Assembly (NCBI GenBank): GCA_040770645.1
Contig: JAXGIS010000023.1
Coordinates: forward strand, 1 to 21,310
DNA length: 21,310 nucleotides
Direction of reading: 5' to 3'
Origin: JAAYZX01 sp040770645
GTDB lineage: Bacteria > Actinomycetota > Thermoleophilia > RBG-16-64-13
The notes under the pieces were generated by a model. The model was given only the letters and a program-made list of their open reading frames with translations, was not told the DNA's origin and searched no databases. The number at the start of each line of letters is the position of its first letter. Position 1 is the stretch's first letter. The position numbers and the translations under genes are program-made. Of the stretch, positions 1 through 10,231 are shown in pieces.

Positions 1-244
1 TATCGCTGCGCACGCAACGGGCCAGCCCGCAGATGACGGGCCCCTGTACGCTGCGCGCCACCTGGCGCACGGCATCCAGATCGCCCGGCGACGAAGCGGG
101 AAAGCCAGCCTCGATGACGTCGACGCCCAGGCGGGCGAGCTGGCGGGCGATCTCGATCTTTTCGCTTGTGTTCAGCGTGGCGCCGGGAGATTGCTCGCCG
201 TCACGCAACGTGGTGTCAAAGATGATGATGCGATCGGTGTCCAT
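1..244 (-). CDS. leuA: 2-isopropylmalate synthase, N-terminal part (cut by window edge)
   Basis: The first enzyme of leucine synthesis condenses acetyl-CoA with 2-ketoisovalerate. About 81 residues are visible. They open with MDTDRIIIFDTTLRDGEQSP, the family signature with the metal-binding Asp and catalytic Arg, followed by a typical EAGFPASSPGD segment. The ATG at 244 has AAGGAG seven bases upstream, which fixes the start. The rest of the barrel and the regulatory domain lie beyond position 1. It follows cimA by 66 bases on the same strand and is the last visible gene of the ilv/cim/leu operon. The SPGATLN continuation separates LeuA from the homocitrate synthases in this window, which read TAGVVF at that point. 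Confidence 0.93.
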   Translation of the reverse strand, partial: MDTDRIIIFDTTLRDGEQSPGATLNTSEKIEIARQLARLGVDVIEAGFPASSPGDLDAVRQVARSVQGPVICGLARCVRSD

Positions 245-310
245 GTCTGTGCTCCTTGGCCTCTGATCGTGCTGTCGCCGCTGACCTGCTGCTTCCTGCG
301 GGCCTCCGGG

Positions 311-1921
<1,611 letters not shown>

Positions 1922-1945
1922 ACGGTCAGGTTCGCTCCTTGAGAG

Positions 1946-1975
1946 GCGTCGGCGGCGACGATCCGCCGCCGACGC
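1946..1975 (-). other. Intercistronic hairpin between ilvC and cimA
   Basis: A perfect 12-bp inverted repeat (GCGTCGGCGGCG with CGCCGCCGACGC) around a six-base loop sits between the ilvC stop and the cimA ribosome binding site. No T-run follows, so it is not a classical terminator. An mRNA-processing or stability element, or a partial attenuator, is more likely. The fold is read directly; the role is inference. Confidence 0.5.
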
Positions 1976-1988
1976 GGTGCGGCAGGGT

Positions 1989-2983
1989 CTACTTGGCGTT
2001 GAGCCAGGGCATCATGGCGCGCAGTTGCGGCCCACCTGCTCGATCTGCGAGTCGCGCTCGCGAGCGCGGATCAGGTTAAAGCCGGGCCGCCCAGCCTGGT
2101 TCTCGAGCACCCACTCGCGCGCATAGGTGCCATCCTGGATGTCGGTCAGCATCTTTTTCATCGTGGCCTTGACGTGGTCGTCGATGATCTTGGGGCCACC
2201 GGTATAGTCGCCGTGCTCGGCTGTGTCGCTCACCGAGTAGCGCATGTACGAGAGGCCGCCCTGGTAGATCAGGTCGACGATCAGCTTGAGCTCGTTGAGG
2301 CACTCAAAGTAGGCGATCTCGGGCTGGTAGCCCGCCTCGACCAGCGTCTCAAACCCCGCCTTGATGAGGGCGGTGGCGCCGCCACAGAGCACCGCCTGCT
2401 CGCCAAAGAGGTCGGTCTCGGTCTCTTCCGAAAAGGTGGTCTCGATGATGCCGGCGCGGCCGCAGCCGATGGCCGACCCATAGGCCAGCGCCAGCGCTTT
2501 GGCATTGCCGGTCACATCCTGGTAGACGGCCACCAGGCCGGGCGTGCCCTGGCCGTCGATGTACAGCTCGCGCACGCGATGGCCGGGCGCCTTGGGCGCG
2601 ATCATGGTCACGTCTACGTTCTTGGGTGGCACGATCTGGCTATAGTGGATGGAAAAGCCGTGAGCGAACATCAGCATGGCGCCGGCCTTGAGGTTGGGGG
2701 CCACGTCGTTGGCGTAGATGGCCGGCTGAAGCGTGTCGGGCGTGAGGATCATGACGATGTCGGCCTCGGCCACAGCCTCGGCAGAGAGCATCACCTTGAG
2801 CCCCGCCTGCTCGGCGCGCGCCCACGACGAGCTGCCCTGATAGAGGCCCACGCGCACGTCGCAGCCGCTCTCCTTCAGGTTGAGAGCATGGGCATGGCCC
2901 TGGCTGCCATACCCCAGAATGGCGATCTTTTTGCCATGCAGTAGCGCCAGGTCGGTGTCGCGGTCGTAGTAGATCGTTGCCAT
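1989..2983 (-). CDS. ilvC: Ketol-acid reductoisomerase (frameshift near the 3' end)
   Basis: This NADPH-dependent enzyme isomerises and reduces acetolactate or acetohydroxybutyrate. The N-terminal Rossmann domain has GYGSQGHAHALNL, followed by FAHGFSIHY, APKAPGHRVRE, EETETDLFGEQAVLCGG and AYFECLNELKLIVDLIYQGG, all class I KARI landmarks. The uninterrupted frame ends at 2012 with a nonsensical tail (GRNCAP). Adding one base near 2023 (CGC-CAA for CGCAA) restores QLRAMMPWLNAK and a TAG at 1991-1989. That gives 331 residues, the usual class I length. The lost base lies in a CC pair, so a sequencing error is likely. The ATG at 2983 has a clear AGGAGG. It lies 51 bases after ilvN in the operon. 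Confidence 0.93.
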
Positions 2984-3034
2984 GTCAAGAGCCTCCTCGT
3001 ACTGCTTGTCCAGCGGCTCGATGAGCCTGGCTGG

Positions 3035-3571
3035 CTAGGACCCGAAACGTGTGCCGTTGGCGGCCAGCGAGCCTCGCATCATGGCCACGCGGCCGGTGCG
3101 CGTCAGCTCTTTGAGGCCAAAGGGCTTGAGAATCGAGATCAGCGACTCGACCTTGCTCTCGTCGCCGGTGATCTCGATGACCATCGAGTCGAGCGCCACG
3201 TCGATGATCTGGGCACGAAAGATGTCTACCACCTGCTTGATCTCTGCGCGCTGAGCCGAGGGCGCGTGCACTTTGATCAGGGCGAGCTCGCGCATCACGG
3301 CATCCTCGGCGCCCACCTCGCTCACCTTGGTAACGTTGATGAGCTTGTAGAGCTGCTTGGCCACCTGCTCGAGCATGGCGTCGTTGGCATAGACCACCAC
3401 CGTCATCCGCGAGATGCCCTGGGCCTCGCTGTGCCCAACGGTCAGGCTCTCGATGTTATAGTTTCGGCGCCGGAAGAGATTGGAGACGTTGCTGAGCACA
3501 CCGGGGCGGTCCTCCATCAGCACCACCAACGTGCGCCGCGAGTAGTTTTCGCTGTTCTGTGCCAGGGACAT
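3035..3571 (-). CDS. ilvN: Acetolactate synthase small (regulatory) subunit
   Basis: This is the regulatory subunit of acetohydroxyacid synthase, which binds valine and activates the IlvB catalytic subunit. The 178 residues hold an N-terminal ACT domain (LVVLMEDRPGVLSNVSNLF, then RRRNYNIESLTVGHSE) and a C-terminal ALS_ss_C-type domain with LIKVHAP and KPFGLKELTRTGRVAMMRG. Length and motifs match the IlvH/IlvN family. The start ATG lies 15 bases after the ilvB stop and is preceded by AGGAGGG, which indicates coupled translation. The frame is intact, in contrast to the neighbouring ilvB. Confidence 0.95.
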   Translation of the reverse strand: MSLAQNSENYSRRTLVVLMEDRPGVLSNVSNLFRRRNYNIESLTVGHSEAQGISRMTVVVYANDAMLEQVAKQLYKLINVTKVSEVGAEDAVMRELALIKVHAPSAQRAEIKQVVDIFRAQIIDVALDSMVIEITGDESKVESLISILKPFGLKELTRTGRVAMMRGSLAANGTRFGS

Positions 3572-3586
3572 ATGTAAAGCCCTCCT

Positions 3587-5264
3587 CTAGCGCGGCTGTT
3601 CGTTGGGGTGTGGCCTGCGGATCATGTCGTCGATGGCGCGTCCCACCGGTACGATCGGGAAGACGTTGTGCTCACGCTCGATGCGAAAGTCGATCATAGC
3701 CAGGGCCATCGGTCGCGCGCCATCCTGACCGCGTCGGCCACGCCTTCTTTGGATTCGATGGTGGCCGAGGCGATGCCATGGGCCTGGGCGAGCTTGGCAA
3801 AGTCTGGGCCCAGCAGCGGTGACCCGGAATAGTTCCTTTGGAAGAACATCTCTTGCCCATGACGCACCATCCCCAAGAAGCCGTTGTTGAGGATGGCCAC
3901 CTTGATCAGAGCAGGCGCTCTTGCACCACGGTGGCCAGCTCTGCGGCGTCATCTGAAAGCCGCCGTCGCCCGCCACCACCCATGATCCAGGCGCCCCGCC
4001 GCGCGCCGATGGCGGCCGGCAGCGCAAAGCCCATGGTGCCCAGGCCGCCCGACGAGGATCAGCCCCCTGGCCGCACGTGGCGATAGTACTGCGCCTCCAC
4101 ATCTGTGGTTGCCCCACGTCTGTTACCATCAGGGCCTGGCCACCGGTGGCCTCCCAGATGTTGAACACCACATATTGCGGCAACACCTCGTCGGTCTCTT
4201 GCCACAGGGCGTCGCGGTCGCGCCGTCTCGGCGCGCCGGCGTCCGATCTGGCCAGCCGCTCGTCTGCTCACGCTCTTGGATAGCGGCAGCACCTGCCGGC
4301 GCATTCCTGGCGTCGCCCGATGAGCAGGTCGACGCGGGTCGCCCCGTGATCTCGGCCGGGTCGATATCCACGTGGATGATCCTGGCGTTGGGCGCAAAGG
4401 TTCCTGCGGCTGAAGTGTGGCGGTCGTCAAAACGCATGCCCACCGCAAAGATCAGATCGCGTGCTGCAGCGCATAGTTGGCATAGGCCTCGCCGTGCATG
4501 CCGCCCATGCCCAGGCACAACAGGTGTGTCTCCGGGATGACGCTCTTGCCCAACGCAGCGTCGTCGACACGGGAATGGCAGGCCTTGGTGGCCAGCTCGC
4601 ACAGCTCTTGCTGGGCGCCCGCCGCCAGCACGCCCCGCCCGCGATGATCAGCGGGCGCTGGGCCGCGTTGATCATGTCGGCCGCCTGTTTGACCCTGTCG
4701 CGGGTTGCCGCGCGTGGGGCTTGTAGCCCGGCGAATTGATGTACGTGGGATACTCGAACTCGATCTCGGCTATCTGCGCGTCTTCAGCGATATCGATCAG
4801 CACCAGCCCCGGAGTGCCCCGTGCTGGCAATATGAAGGCGCACCTCGCGCCGCGGCCAGCGCCCAGGGTCGGCCACATCGGTGATGAGATAGTTGTGCTT
4901 GGTGATGGGCATGGTGATGCCCGTGATGTCGACCTCTTGAAAGGCATCGGTGCCCAGGGCGCTGATGGCGCACCCCGGTGATATAGCGGCCATCGGCGAG
5001 GTCCATCGTTGCCGTGCAGCAGCCGGTGACCCGCAGGTCCAGGCGATGGCGCCTGGGCCAGACGCCCACCCTGCCCGTGGCGCGGGCGTAGCCGTCGGCC
5101 GCGTGAGCGCAGGCCTGCTCGTGCCGCATGGTGATGTGGCGGATGGGGTAGTTGGGCAGCTCGTGATAGATGGGCAGCACCGCGCCCCCGGTGATGCCGA
5201 ACACCGTATCGACGCCCTCGCGGACGAGGCATTCCCACAGGATCTGTGCGCCGTTCAACCGCAT
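3587..5264 (-). CDS. ilvB: Acetolactate synthase large subunit, broken by many frameshifts
   Basis: This is the ThDP-dependent catalytic subunit that makes acetolactate or acetohydroxybutyrate. No single frame spans it, but the pieces in order rebuild a normal ~560-residue protein. MRLNGAQILWECLVREGVDT and the catalytic-Glu segment MRHEQACAHAADGYARATGR come first (5264 to ~5100). GTDAFQEVDITGITMPITKH follows at ~4950, then LVLIDIAEDAQIAEIEFEYP at ~4790. MINAAQRPLIIAGGA is at 4675 and FAVGMRFDDRHTSAAGTFAP at ~4440. The ThDP motif is split between SWVVAGDGGFQMTPQ (~3980) and VAILNNGFLGMVRHGQEMFF (~3900). REHNVFPIVPVGRAIDDM closes the gene. At least nine frame changes are needed. Since all conserved motifs survive, indel errors are more likely than pseudogenisation. 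It lies 37 bases downstream of ilvD and just before ilvN. Confidence 0.88.
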
Positions 5265-5301
5265 ATGGGTAACTCCTTGCTCGTGTGCCGGCGTGCCTGG
5301 C

Positions 5302-7002
5302 CTAGTCCTCGAACACGGCGCCGGTGCTGGCCGAGGTCACCAGGCGCGCATAGCGCCGCAGATAGCCGCGTGTGACCCTGGGCTCAAAGGGCGCCAGCGC
5401 CCTCAGGCGGGCCGACAGCTCCGCGTCAGATAGGGCCACGCTCAGGCTGTGGCCGGGAATATCGATCGAGATCCGGTCGCCGTTGCGCAGGCCGGCGATG
5501 GGTCCGCGGGCCGCTGCCTCGGGCGAGAGGTGACCGATGGCTGCCCCACGCGAGGCGCCCGAGAAGCGCCCGTCGGTGATCAGTGCCACCTTGCCGTCGA
5601 GGCCCATGCCCGACAGCAGCGAGGTCGGCGTCAGCATTTCGCGCATGCCGGGGCCGCCCTTGGGGCCCTCGTAGCGGATGACGAGCACGTCGCCCTCGTC
5701 AAAGGCCATGTCGATGATGGCCTGGGTGGCCGCCTCTTCTGAATCAAAGACCCGCGCCGGGCCAGTGTGCTGCATCATGCTGGGGGCCACGGCCGCGCTC
5801 TTGACCACGGCGCCCTCGGGCGCCAGGTTGCCAAAGAGGATCGTCAGGCCACCGGTGGCCGAGTAGGGGCTATCGCCCGAACGCACCACGTTGCGGTCGA
5901 CGGTGGCATAGTCGGGCGCCCAGCGGCTCTCGGGGGCGAGGTTCTCGCCGACCGTTTGACCGGTGACGGTGATGCAGTCGCGCCTGAGCAGGCCGAGCGT
6001 GTCCAGTTCGTGCATGATGGCGCCGATGCCGCCCGAGTAGTAGAGGTCTTGGATGTGCTGGTCGCTGGCGGGCGAGAGCTTGCAGAGGTGCGGCGTGTTA
6101 CTCGAAAAGCGGTTCAGGTCAGGCAGGTCGATGGTGATGCCGGCCTCGTGGGCGATGGCCAGCAGGTGCAGCACCGAGTTGGTCGAGCCGCCCATGGCCA
6201 TGTCGGTGGAAAAGGCGTTGTGAAAGGCGTCGGCGGTGAGGATGTCGCTGGGGCGGATGTTGCGCTCGAGCATCGCCATCACCTGCATGCCCGCCTCTCG
6301 CGCCAACGCGATGCGCCGCGAGCTGACGGCCGGGGTGGTGCCATTGCCGGGCAGGGCGATGCCCAGCGCCTCGCACAGGCAGGCCATGGTGTTGGCCGTG
6401 AACATGCCGGCGCACGAGCCGCAGCCCGGGCAGCAGGCCTTTTCGATGATCTCGACTTCGCGGGCGCTCAGATGCCCCTTGGTGGCCGCGCCCACCGCCA
6501 TAAAGGCGCTGTTCAGGTCGAGTGTCTCGTTGCCGTGCCGACCGGCGAGCATGGGGCCGCCGGTGACGACCACCGCGGGGATGTCGAGCCGCGCCGCCGC
6601 CATCAGCATGCCCGGCACGATCTTGTCGCAGTTGGTCAGCAGCACCAGCCCGTCGAGCGCGTGACCCTGCACCATGATCTCGATGGAATCGGCCACGGTC
6701 TCACGGGACACCAGCGAGAAATTCATGCCGGCGTGGTTCATGGCGATGCCGTCACACACACCGATGGTATTGAACTCCAGTGGCACACCGCCGCCCTGCC
6801 ACACCCCGAACTTGACCTGCTCCGCCAGGGACCGCAGATGGATGTGACCGGGAATCAGCTCGTTGTACGAGTTGGCGATACCTATGAGCGGCCGGTCGGC
6901 ATCACCCGGACCCAGCCCCAGCGACCGCAGCAGTGATCGATGAGGCGCCCGTGCCGGGCCCTGCCAGATTTGACTACTCCGTCTCTCCATGACCGGGTGC
7001 AC
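5302..7002 (-). CDS. ilvD: Dihydroxy-acid dehydratase
   Basis: This Fe-S dehydratase converts dihydroxy acids to 2-keto acids in valine and isoleucine synthesis. The 566-residue length is typical. Cluster cysteines sit in LTNCDKIVPGM and in CCPGCGSCAGMFTANTM. NTIGVCDGIAMNHAGMNFSL, MGGSTNSVLHLLAIAHEAG and ALITDGRFSGASRGAAIGH are classic IlvD/Edd signatures. The longest frame starts at a GTG (7002). The ATG at 6990, giving MERRSSQIW, is an equally good start, and neither has an ideally spaced ribosome binding site. It is the first gene of the ilv operon, behind a possible promoter at 7037-7066. Confidence 0.95.
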   Translation of the reverse strand: MHPVMERRSSQIWQGPARAPHRSLLRSLGLGPGDADRPLIGIANSYNELIPGHIHLRSLAEQVKFGVWQGGGVPLEFNTIGVCDGIAMNHAGMNFSLVSRETVADSIEIMVQGHALDGLVLLTNCDKIVPGMLMAAARLDIPAVVVTGGPMLAGRHGNETLDLNSAFMAVGAATKGHLSAREVEIIEKACCPGCGSCAGMFTANTMACLCEALGIALPGNGTTPAVSSRRIALAREAGMQVMAMLERNIRPSDILTADAFHNAFSTDMAMGGSTNSVLHLLAIAHEAGITIDLPDLNRFSSNTPHLCKLSPASDQHIQDLYYSGGIGAIMHELDTLGLLRRDCITVTGQTVGENLAPESRWAPDYATVDRNVVRSGDSPYSATGGLTILFGNLAPEGAVVKSAAVAPSMMQHTGPARVFDSEEAATQAIIDMAFDEGDVLVIRYEGPKGGPGMREMLTPTSLLSGMGLDGKVALITDGRFSGASRGAAIGHLSPEAAARGPIAGLRNGDRISIDIPGHSLSVALSDAELSARLRALAPFEPRVTRGYLRRYARLVTSASTGAVFED

Positions 7003-7036
7003 GCTCCCGCGCTATTGCCGCCGAACAGGAGAGCAG

Positions 7037-7066
7037 TTTATACCGAAACCCGCACAACTGCCACAA
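7037..7066 (-). promoter_or_regulatory. Possible sigma70-type promoter of the ilv operon
   Basis: On the minus strand TATAAA (7042-7037) lies 18 bases after TTGTGG (7066-7061), in the gap between the dehydrogenase stop and ilvD. The -10 element is good and the -35 element weak. The start of transcription would fall about 28 bases before the ilvD GTG. This is a pattern match only. Confidence 0.35.
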
Positions 7067-7093
7067 ATGGGGCTCAGGACGCGATTGGGACAA

Positions 7094-7117
7094 CCGACCA
7101 TCGCTTCAGATGGTCGG
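7094..7117 (-). terminator. Hairpin after the isocitrate dehydrogenase gene (weak terminator)
   Basis: CCGACCATC and GATGGTCGG form a perfect 9-bp stem with a six-base loop in the 187-base gap between the dehydrogenase stop (7190) and ilvD. On the minus strand it is followed by TTGTCCC, so it lacks a real U-tract. It may end the upstream transcript before the ilv promoter. No other feature is seen in the gap. Confidence 0.4.
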
Positions 7118-7189
7118 CGCCCCACCAACCCGGTTACCTCTTGATGAGGGCGGAGTATCGCTTCCCGACAACCCGGAGCACTCGCCGCT

Positions 7190-8222
7190 CTATTCGGCCA
7201 CCAACTCAGCTGCAACCAACTCAGCGGTTTTCTCAGCGATGGCCAAGCCCATGTCCTGCGTTCCCGCCGAACCACCCAGATCATACGTCACGCGCCGGCC
7301 GGCTCCTACCACCGCCTTGACGGCGGAGAACAAGGCATCGGCCGCCCGCTTCTCGCCCAGATGGCGCAGCATGAGCACACCCGACAGGATCAACGCCACG
7401 GGGTTGACCTTGTCTTGACCGGCGTATTTGGGAGCCGACCCATGCACCGGCTCGAACACGGCCACATCGGCACCGAGGTTGGCGCCGGGAGCCACCCCCA
7501 ACCCTCCCACCAGACCTGCGCAGAGGTCGCTGACTATGTCACCGTACAGGTTGGGGCACACCAACACGTCGTAAAGTTCGGGTTTCTGTACGAGCTGCAT
7601 ACACATGTTGTCGACGATCCGGTCTTCGAACTCGATGTCAGGGTAGTTGGCGGCCACGTCACGTGCCACTTCCAGGAAGAGACCGTCTGTGCATTTCATG
7701 ATATTGGCCTTGTGCACAGCCGTCACCTTCCGGCGACCGTTTTCTCGAGCGTAATCAAAAGCGAACCGGCAGATGCGGTCCGAGGCGGGTCGCGTGATGA
7801 TCTTGATGGATTCGGCGGCGTCCTTGCCGACCATGTGCTCCACCCCGGCGTAGAGATCCTCAGTGTTCTCACGCACCACCACCAGATCGATGTCCTGATA
7901 GCGGGACTGCACACCCGGGATGGTCACCGCAGGCCTCAGGTTCGCGTAGAGGTCGAGCTCTTTGCGTAGTGCCACGTTCACACTGCGAAATCCCGAGCCC
8001 ACCGGCGTGGTGATGGGACCTTTGATGGCCACACGCGCGTTTCTCGGATGGCGTCCAGCACCTGTGGGGCAGCGGTGTGCCGTACTTCTCCATCACGTCC
8101 GCCCCGGCCTCGGCCTCGACCCAATCGATGTCCACTCCCGTGGCCGCGATGGCTACACGCACCGCGGCCGATGAGCTCGGGTCGGTGCCGTCACCAGGTA
8201 TGCAGGTGATCTGATACGCCAT
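7190..8222 (-). CDS. Isocitrate dehydrogenase (beta-decarboxylating family), frameshifted near the N-terminus
   Basis: It oxidatively decarboxylates isocitrate to 2-oxoglutarate, or possibly a homologue such as homoisocitrate. MAYQITCIPGDGTDP starts at 8222 behind AAGGAGG. The main frame, from 8032, begins IKGPITTPVGSGFRSVNVAL. The S-V-N in that segment matches the Ser and Asn that bind isocitrate and differs from the E-x-L-L of isopropylmalate dehydrogenases. VVRENTEDLYAGVEH, the Asp-rich PNLYGDIVSDLCAGLVGG and HGSAPKYAGQDKVNPVALIL follow. The Lys-Tyr pair in APKYAG resembles NADP-type enzymes; many NAD-type members have Asp there. Two frame changes fall between ~8065 and ~8030, the first apparently a lost C in CCCCAC(C)AGG. 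Corrected length is about 344 residues. ilvD follows. Confidence 0.85.
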
Positions 8223-8440
8223 TCGCCCTTTTCCTCCTTACGCGAATCCGATGCCTTCTTGTTGCCGAAAGTCGAATATGTGATCTGGTTCTTGGCCAGG
8301 TAATGCAGCTCGCCCTCGGAGTCGGCCACCACAAGCCAGGCGCCCGGCTCGGCCAAGTCGGCGAACACCTGTTCAGGCTCAGCATCGATATCGATGGTCA
8401 CCTCGGTGCCGCCCGTGAAGTGAACAACCAATGAACGCAC
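8153..8440 (-). CDS. Small protein of unknown function
   Basis: I do not recognise this family. A GTG at 8440 has AGGAGG four bases upstream, which supports a separate start. The readable product begins VRSLVVHFTGGTEVTIDIDA and continues with EPGAWLVVADSEGELHYLAK. This looks like a compact beta-rich domain without signal peptide or membrane segment. The open frame runs to 8153, past the dehydrogenase ATG at 8222. A one-base shift would give a TAA at 8240-8238, just before the dehydrogenase ribosome binding site and yielding ~67 residues. That end is more likely in a region with so many indels. In the uncorrected sequence it is also in frame with the end of the upstream glycosyltransferase, so an apparent fusion is probably an artefact. 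Confidence 0.5.
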   Translation of the reverse strand: MRSLVVHFTGGTEVTIDIDAEPEQVFADLAEPGAWLVVADSEGELHYLAKNQITYSTFGNKKASDSRKEEKGEWRIRSPAYLVTAPTRAHRPRCV

Positions 8441-8450
8441 CCGGCCTCCT

Positions 8451-9595
8451 CTAACTGACACCGGCGGCTGCAGGCTGGCGCCGATCTCTATGGCTTCTTC
8501 ATACGTCTCCAACACCTGGGCTCCTACGCGCTCCCACGCCAGCTCGTCCGCCACTTTCAGACCAGTCGCCACCAACTCCCGCCGGGTATGGGATCATTCA
8601 GAACGCCCACCAACGTATCCGCCAGCATCAGATGATCGCGCGGCGGCACCGGTACCCGGCACTGCCGTCACGCAGCACAGAGCGGTACCCGGGCAGATCA
8701 GACGCCACCACGGGGAGGCCGGCGGCCAGACCCTCCGCCAACACGATACCGAAGCTCTCGCCTTGGAGTGAAGGTACGCAGAGCACTTCACCAGCACCCA
8801 TCTCCGCCACTTTCACGTCGTGGGGCACCCGCCCCAAGGCAGCAATGCCGGGAATGGGCCAGGACAAACCGCTATCCGACCTCTCCACCAGTTGGCGGAC
8901 CTGGGCCCAGCGCGGCCCCACCAATACCAGCGTGGCGTAGGACGCGCCAACCGTAAGCGAACGAAAGCGCGCAGCAGCACCAGGAGCCCTTTGCGCGGCT
9001 CGGGCCGACCAATGAATAGAATCCTGCCCGGCACGCGCTCGCCGTGACGCGCCGGCACATACCTATCCACCGGCACTCCATTGGGGATGATGCGATACGT
9101 GCCCCCGAACCGCGGCTCAACGTAAGCTTTGGCCGCTTCTGAGACCGCAATCTTGACCGCCAACGCTTCAATGATCTTCTTGGCCACCGGATAGAGATAT
9201 CGGTAAAGCACCGAGTCGTCGAGCGCCGCGTGGAACGTGCCCACCACCGGCGCATTACGTTTCAACACCGCGGCCGCAGCCACGAATGGTGTGCACGGCT
9301 CATGACAATGCAGTACGTCGAAGATATTGTTCGCCAAGATACGTTCCATACGTTGCGGCATCCAGAAACAAGTGCTCACATAGGCTTTGGACCCATTCGA
9401 AGGGAACGGCACCGCAGAGCCGACCGGGATGAAACGTTCCGGCAGCCGCTGACGTGAGCGGCCCGGGCCCCCCACGGGGCCGAGACCCCAAGGTTCGTGC
9501 CCCCGAAGCTCCAGTTGATGCGCCAGATTGGCAATGTGGTCGTTCACACCCCCGGGCACAGTCCATGAATAAGGGGTGACGAGGCCTATCCGCAC
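8451..9595 (-). CDS. PimA-like GT4 glycosyltransferase (phosphatidylinositol alpha-mannosyltransferase type), frameshifted
   Basis: The N-terminus MRIGLVTPYSWTVPGGVNDH and the stretches FDVLHCHEPCTPFV, VVGTFHAALDDSVLYRYLYP and IIPNGVPVDRYVP closely follow PimA, which adds the first mannose to phosphatidylinositol on the cytoplasmic membrane face. The GDP-sugar site appears as GRILFIGRPEPRKGLLVLLR and the E-x7-E motif as GESFGIVLAEG. Three frame changes are needed, near 8945, 8655 and 8590. LVLVGPRWAQVRQLVERS, then VPPRDHLMLADTLVGVLND, then ADELAWERVGAQVLETYEEA appear in successive frames. The likely stop is the TAG at 8453-8451. The gene follows the PlsY-like gene by 15 bases. Sugar donor and acceptor are inferred from family similarity only. 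Confidence 0.8.
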
Positions 9596-9610
9596 CGCCC
9601 CACCTCCTTG

Positions 9611-10231
9611 TCAGTCGACCGGCTCTCTGTCGAACCAGAGTCTCTCCCAGAGGACTCGCCCGGACAGTGACTTGGCGCCACGACGAGGGCCCTTGAGGCG
9701 CCCACCCACCAAGAGCGCAATGATGCCGGAGCTCCAAAGCACGTGCTCGCGCGGACGTCCTAGTAACCATTGTATCGTGGGATAGGCGAAGCCGCCCGCC
9801 ATGACCGCGGGTGCGTGCCGTCCCTTGATGCTCCCCCAGACAATCCCGGCACCGGCGATAACCATGGCGAGGGGATCAAATGCACTGGCCGCTCCCACCG
9901 CCGCAGCCGCCCCTTTCCCGCCCACCACCAGAATATGGGCAGCCACCGGTGCCATGGCCATGGGCCCGGCGATACTGTCGGGAGCCCCCAGCTTCTTGGC
10001 CGTCCGCGTGGGGAGCCACCCTTTTGATACGTCGAGGGCCCCTACCAACAGAGCAGCCGGCATGCCCAGAGTACGCCGGACATTGGCTGCTCCGGGATTA
10101 CCGTTGCCCAAAGCGGCGATAGGGCCGCGACCGTAGAGTCTGGCCACCAACTCAGCACTCGGCACACAGCCCAGGGCGAACGCCGCGCCCACCCCGGCAA
10201 TGCCGGCTGCGATACGGAGCGGGCGGTTCAT
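9611..10231 (-). CDS. PlsY-like glycerol-3-phosphate acyltransferase family membrane protein
   Basis: About 206 residues, mostly hydrophobic helices. PlsY enzymes transfer acyl from acyl-phosphate to glycerol-3-phosphate in the membrane. Three PlsY motifs can be followed. GNGNPGAANVRRTLG corresponds to GSGNxGATNVxR, LDVSKGWLPT to the DxxKG motif, and VVGGKGAAAAVG to the GGKGVAT motif. The third is altered (AAA for VAT), so activity or substrate may differ from housekeeping PlsY. The frame is open further upstream to 10657. The ATG at 10231 overlaps the stop of the preceding gene as ATGA, which fixes the start. It sits between a flippase-like gene and a PimA-like gene, so a role in phospholipid or glycolipid precursor supply is inferred. 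Confidence 0.75.
   Translation of the reverse strand: MNRPLRIAAGIAGVGAAFALGCVPSAELVARLYGRGPIAALGNGNPGAANVRRTLGMPAALLVGALDVSKGWLPTRTAKKLGAPDSIAGPMAMAPVAAHILVVGGKGAAAAVGAASAFDPLAMVIAGAGIVWGSIKGRHAPAVMAGGFAYPTIQWLLGRPREHVLWSSGIIALLVGGRLKGPRRGAKSLSGRVLWERLWFDREPVD

Noticed and set aside
5767..6936. Plus-strand open frame of 389 codons opposite ilvD
   Set aside because: Antisense shadow of ilvD; composition is dominated by G, A, H and R, and the minus-strand product is an unmistakable dihydroxy-acid dehydratase.
7190..8222. 3-isopropylmalate dehydrogenase (leuB) as the identity of the dehydrogenase
   Set aside because: Proximity to ilv/leu genes suggests it, but the substrate segment reads SGFRSVNVAL with Ser and Asn as in isocitrate dehydrogenases, not the Glu/Leu/Leu pattern of LeuB.
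8153..8575. A fusion of the glycosyltransferase C-terminus with the small unknown protein
   Set aside because: The two share a frame in the given sequence, but an AGGAGG plus GTG lies between them and a TAG sits at 8453-8451 one frame away. The surrounding region is full of indels.
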